Below, piece after piece: positions 50,101 to 51,165 of a DNA stretch of 51,165 nucleotides (positions within the stretch are counted from its first letter, which is position 1; every line of letters begins with the position of its first letter). The stretch comes from an uncultured Ruminococcus sp. (GTDB lineage: Bacteria; Bacillota; Clostridia; Oscillospirales; Ruminococcaceae), in NCBI GenBank assembly GCA_945877315.1, contig CAMCRP010000017.1, positions 1 through 51,165 on the forward strand. Reading direction: 5' to 3'. The translations under genes were made by a program, and so were the position numbers. The notes under the pieces were generated by a model. It searched no databases, was not told the DNA's origin, and was given only the letters and a program-made list of their open reading frames with translations.

Positions 50101-50372
50101 CTTTGACAGCGGGAATTGTTTCCCTGTCCATACTGATAATCTCCTTTGTTATCAAGAAAAAACGCTGGTTCGTGCTGGCGGCGGCTGTTCTTGGATTTTT
50201 GACAGTCTACCTGTCCTTCTCCCTACGTTCAAGCATGGGCTGGCTGGCATTCCTGCTTATCGGCGGCGGCCTGCTTATCGTTATCGGAGCGGTCAACGAG
50301 TCTAAAAAGAAAAACGCCGCCAATAACGGCAGCGAAAATAAGACAAGATTTATGAGCGATTGGGAATGGTGA
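47121..50372 (+). CDS. Very large polytopic membrane protein with SHOCT-like N-terminal helix
   Basis: A 1083-residue protein from ATG 47121 (AGGAG 8-12 bases upstream). An N-terminal membrane helix (residues 2-24) is followed by a helical stretch, ELEQYMHILEDMRKSGKITP then QEHFDLVSAAKSG, which resembles a SHOCT module. A Pro/Gln/Thr-rich linker spans about 70-145. From ~150 to 1060 there are roughly two dozen or more closely packed hydrophobic segments with short loops. The end is basic and soluble (ESKKKNAANNGSENK). No transporter signature, ATPase or polymerase motif was recognised; the plan recalls DUF2157-like or other large integral proteins. It follows the giant helical-repeat gene, and I infer a functional pair from this arrangement. 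Confidence 0.75.
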   Translation: MIWVILIIAWVVSPLVLLPLFIGTKNDLKCKEKELEQYMHILEDMRKSGKITPQEHFDLVSAAKSGMYYKDSGNIYNMPTYTVPTPSAQAVQPTPEQNLQSETQAAESAPAAETVRTINGYTMPSYQPQATQPNPTKNPTPTVGVSSMNIVLLIGVIMVFMAGIIFATSALLFFDGIGKLSGTILMTVLLFLLSGFFMKKDMEKTALAMYRLGSVFLPVNVVCAGYFALFGDMFSFGDTIGTLTVIGTAAALFAVPCIVGAKLYKHKSFAVLTWISGLLTYCCLTGAAVYDRDIFAVLAAAAAVVVTAVSHFIKRLPEKEGKSVFSDVFGICSASSVTVLSAAAIISSGTNIIGAVICGVLAAAVLSGVLDEQLEGSGAVAFAVLVTACAFKAASPDEVGEFIFICGGLAVSCGIIGYALPSLTEKTAKLLRQISLFSFIPALLIGGGELFSEEVTLGTLIVTALLSAECLWLALCKNDKFSVHTVPIAAVLLSAQLSIYLESLLNTKHIGYVIFPVITAIFGLCFMFIPKLGKIGDTPVLPAVLLLSMGICSIMACTEGGSEAVTPVLLSLIMTAVMAFGGNGLNSKIAKVCIPIFGYIASYLVTIFRGIDFEIVTVAYVCIYASIDLLLFFLSDKWDSIKELETILGMMLIPFAFIALFCDAEDFYCTNVLLAASVCLVLRSLMINKFGRKYACAAMIIGNAAFTAFLFALFTFRLDMGEKGLMITAAYTAALSGITAIFTKMGKRSFCLNELLIFFSGWSAVLNLFLLFQSAASEELIWFAICFNIVNLAVFCTSRSSMMLMGLAAAFQFYLTPMFICSSANIHGWGETGIAVAAAALGVISGIILFGKNILETTNTDGKNVYRADIFTLTVPTVLICFGEPHRMFCSMIFLAASSMLYFRRMSKPFGDRAALTFALFFSWIAWYFIPNLEVPEMFLTEFRLLPVPIVCFLLTKIHKGYEVQTANISFAAAIISMAILAFEAASEAELFAALTAGIVSLSILIISFVIKKKRWFVLAAAVLGFLTVYLSFSLRSSMGWLAFLLIGGGLLIVIGAVNESKKKNAANNGSENKTRFMSDWEW

Positions 50373-50384
50373 TTTTTCGGTCAA

Positions 50385-50422
50385 AAAACGGTTTACCCAA
50401 AAACCATCGGGTAAACCGTTTT
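50385..50422. terminator. Bidirectional terminator between convergent genes
   Basis: AAAACGGTTTACCC/GGGTAAACCGTTTT 14-bp stem. T runs follow on both strands, with the stronger one on the minus strand for glyS. Confidence 0.9.
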
Positions 50423-50443
50423 GCTATTCATATTACCAAAAAA

Positions 50444-51165
50444 TCAGAACTCCAGCTTCTCCTCAAGATACTTAACCAGCTCGTCGATCTTAACTCTCTC
50501 CTGAGCCATAGAATCTCTGTCACGAACGGTAACGCAGCCGTCCTCCAGAGTATCGAAGTCGTAGGTAATGCAGAAGGGAGTACCGATCTCGTCCTGACGG
50601 CGGTATCTCTTACCGATCTGACCTGCTTCATCATACTCAACGCTGAACTTCTTTGCAAGCTTGGTGTAAAGCTCTGTTGCGGGTTCCTTCAGCTTCTTTG
50701 TCAGAGGAAGAACAGCAACCTTAATGGGAGCAAGTGCAGGGTGCAGGTGCATAACTGTTCTTACGTCGGACTTGTCACCCTCGCCGATCTCCTCTTCATC
50801 GTAAGCTTCGCAAACGATTGTCAGGAACAGTCTTTCAACGCCCAGAGAAGGCTCGATAACGTAGGGAATGTACTTCTCGTTGGTTTCGGGGTCGAAGTAT
50901 TCAAGAGACTTTCCGCTTGTTTTCATATGCTGAGTGAGGTCATAATCCGTTCTGTCGGCAATGCCCCACAGCTCGCCCCAGCCGAAGGGAAACAGATACT
51001 CAAAGTCAGTAGTAGCCTTGGAATAGAAGCAAAGCTCCTCGGGAGAGTGATCTCTAAGACGGAGATTTTCCTCCTTGATGCCAAGGCTCAGAAGGAAGTC
51101 CTTGCAGTAGGTTCTCCAATATTGGAACCATTCAAGGTCGGTGCCGGGCTTGCAGAAGAACTCCA
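50444..51165 (-). CDS. glyS: Glycyl-tRNA synthetase, 3' part (runs off the window)
   Basis: The frame is open from the right edge to TGA at 50444-50446 and gives the last ~240 residues of the dimeric, class II alpha2-type glycyl-tRNA synthetase. Near the edge it reads [20 protein letters not shown], then [20 protein letters not shown] and [20 protein letters not shown]. Motif 3 is [20 protein letters not shown], and the anticodon-binding domain follows ([28 protein letters not shown]). The N-terminus with motif 1 is outside the window. The conventional symbol for this single-chain form is glyS or glyQS. Confidence 0.95.
   Translation of the reverse strand, partial: EFFCKPGTDLEWFQYWRTYCKDFLLSLGIKEENLRLRDHSPEELCFYSKATTDFEYLFPFGWGELWGIADRTDYDLTQHMKTSGKSLEYFDPETNEKYIPYVIEPSLGVERLFLTIVCEAYDEEEIGEGDKSDVRTVMHLHPALAPIKVAVLPLTKKLKEPATELYTKLAKKFSVEYDEAGQIGKRYRRQDEIGTPFCITYDFDTLEDGCVTVRDRDSMAQERVKIDELVKYLEEKLEF

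Overview
This window looks like chromosome from a low-to-mid-GC, spore-lineage, gut/rumen-type Firmicute, most likely a Ruminococcus-like member of the Oscillospiraceae. The evidence is Gram-positive style ribosome sites (AGGAGG), dense consensus sigma-A promoters with 17-bp spacers, DUF896, DUF6062 and DUF2975 proteins, a SleC-type spore-coat/cortex domain, a BspA-like surface protein with DUF4214 units, choline-binding-type wall repeats and a GH130 mannoside phosphorylase. The species call is inference from gene content. No prophage, CRISPR array or complete insertion sequence was seen.

Layout. 1-3130: a tiny Asn/Gln-rich protein, a palindromic element, malQ and a YczE-like membrane protein. 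3284-7308: a three-PAS, GGDEF-EAL protein and a GH4-like protein that lacks the family's metal ligands. 7596-10323: GT4, GT2 and a polysaccharide-export type ABC ATPase. 10429-12659: a small unknown protein, tRNA-Leu(GAG) and two secreted paralogues. 12713-15041: an HPr-like protein with Arg at position 46, and a three-gene operon carrying a SleC N-terminal-type domain and peptidoglycan-binding repeats. 15084-20845: ppk, an unknown protein, then a small membrane protein, proS and the trans-editing deacylase ProX. 21110-26222: the BspA-like protein, a LacI regulator and the GH130 enzyme it may control. 26420-30533: a DUF2975/Xre/DUF4173-type operon, an AT-rich lipoprotein, an SPL-like radical SAM protein and DUF896. 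30622-35367: an ECF sigma and its probable membrane partner, a repeat-tailed membrane protein and a SulP transporter. 35580-41192: a pseudo-P-type ATPase with a long disordered N-terminus, rlmB, a small membrane protein and DUF6062. 41361-51165: an 8-oxoguanine glycosylase, a 1556-residue helical-repeat/PH-like/zinc-ribbon protein, a 1083-residue polytopic membrane protein and the 3' part of glyS.

The most unusual items are: (i) a family of exactly 103-bp palindromic elements, three nearly identical and a fourth whose arms have changed while length, ends and central loop are kept, the fourth lying in the malQ leader; (ii) the giant repeat protein with its membrane partner, separated by a terminator that touches the downstream ribosome site; (iii) the degenerate P-type ATPase; (iv) the GH4-like protein without metal ligands; and (v) the HPr-like protein with His15 but no Ser46.
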